Origin: Verrucomicrobiota bacterium
GTDB lineage: Bacteria > Verrucomicrobiota > Verrucomicrobiia > Verrucomicrobiales > Akkermansiaceae
DNA length: 6,264 bases
Reading direction: 5' to 3'
Assembly: GCA_009885905.1 (NCBI GenBank)
Contig: VFJU01000531.1
Location: 1 to 6,264 of the forward strand
Positions 6,156-6,264 of this stretch are shown in pieces. Both the position numbers and the translations under genes were made by a program. The notes beneath the pieces are model-generated. The model did not search any database. It was not told the origin of the DNA and worked only from the letters and a program-made list of their open reading frames with translations. Numbering within the stretch: the first letter of the stretch is position 1; every line of letters starts with the position of its first letter.

Positions 6156-6219
6156 AAAATTACAAGAGACAGAAATAATCAAAATATTCTTGCGCTCGCG
6201 TTTTTGCTCTGAGGTCCTC
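6156..6219 (+). repeat. 64-nt inverted repeat, copy B, at the broken intron edge
   Basis: This copy matches the RAYT 5' flank (2382 down to 2319) in inverted orientation, at 55 of 64 positions overall and 36 of 38 in 6156-6193. It starts where the maturase similarity stops. If it has the same role as copy A, the matching gene would lie to the right and read rightward, mostly outside the window. Positions 6220-6264 show no clear RAYT N-terminal sequence. Confidence 0.85.
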
Positions 6220-6264
6220 GTCCAGTTGAATTCCCTCGGAAAAGGGGGATGGGATGGCGGCAGG

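Noticed and set aside
5736..6182. Second minus-strand frame and a plus-strand frame (5915-6157) over the intron fragment
   Set aside because: Only the 5720-6155 frame matches the maturase family; the others are shadows of it and run into the repeat.

Overview
The window looks like a piece of a chromosome from the PVC group of bacteria, most likely Verrucomicrobiota (Planctomycetota is the alternative). This rests on family resemblance recalled from memory, not on a search. Three things point that way: a secreted NTF2-like protein followed by a TPR protein of the type often labelled 'mu-protocadherin-like' in planctomycetes, a long-form RAYT transposase, and gene starts with no recognisable Shine-Dalgarno sequence. 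An alginate lyase gene suggests use of brown-algal or bacterial alginate, which would fit a marine or other aquatic habitat.

Layout, left to right. Positions 1-226 hold no gene I can support. Positions 227-1000 (+) encode a secreted polysaccharide lyase family 7 alginate lyase. An AT-rich gap (1001-1199) follows. Positions 1200-2312 (-) encode a REP-associated tyrosine transposase (RAYT) that converges on the lyase. Its 5' flank (2319-2382) is a 64-nt sequence found again, inverted, at 6156-6219. Positions 2626-3543 and 3564-5522 (+) form a tight two-gene operon for two exported proteins. The first has an NTF2-like domain and a beta-rich C-terminal domain. The second is a 652-residue protein with Pro/Asn-rich repeats, a Cys/His/Tyr/Trp cluster, TPR helices and a C-terminal beta domain. 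A strong intrinsic terminator (5538-5576) closes the operon. From 5642 to about 6155 (-) lies the 3' end of a group II intron: domains V and VI look intact, and the intron-encoded reverse transcriptase/maturase survives only as its C-terminal part. The retained reading frame ends where the second copy of the RAYT-flank repeat begins.

The alginate lyase probably acts alone outside the cytoplasm. The two operon proteins are probably made together and exported, but their job is unknown. The RAYT, the intron remnant and the paired 64-nt repeat show past mobile-element activity on both sides of the operon. No CRISPR array, tRNA, rRNA or recognisable defence system was seen. The features most worth a second look are the inverted 64-nt repeat, its junction with the broken intron, and the secreted two-gene operon.
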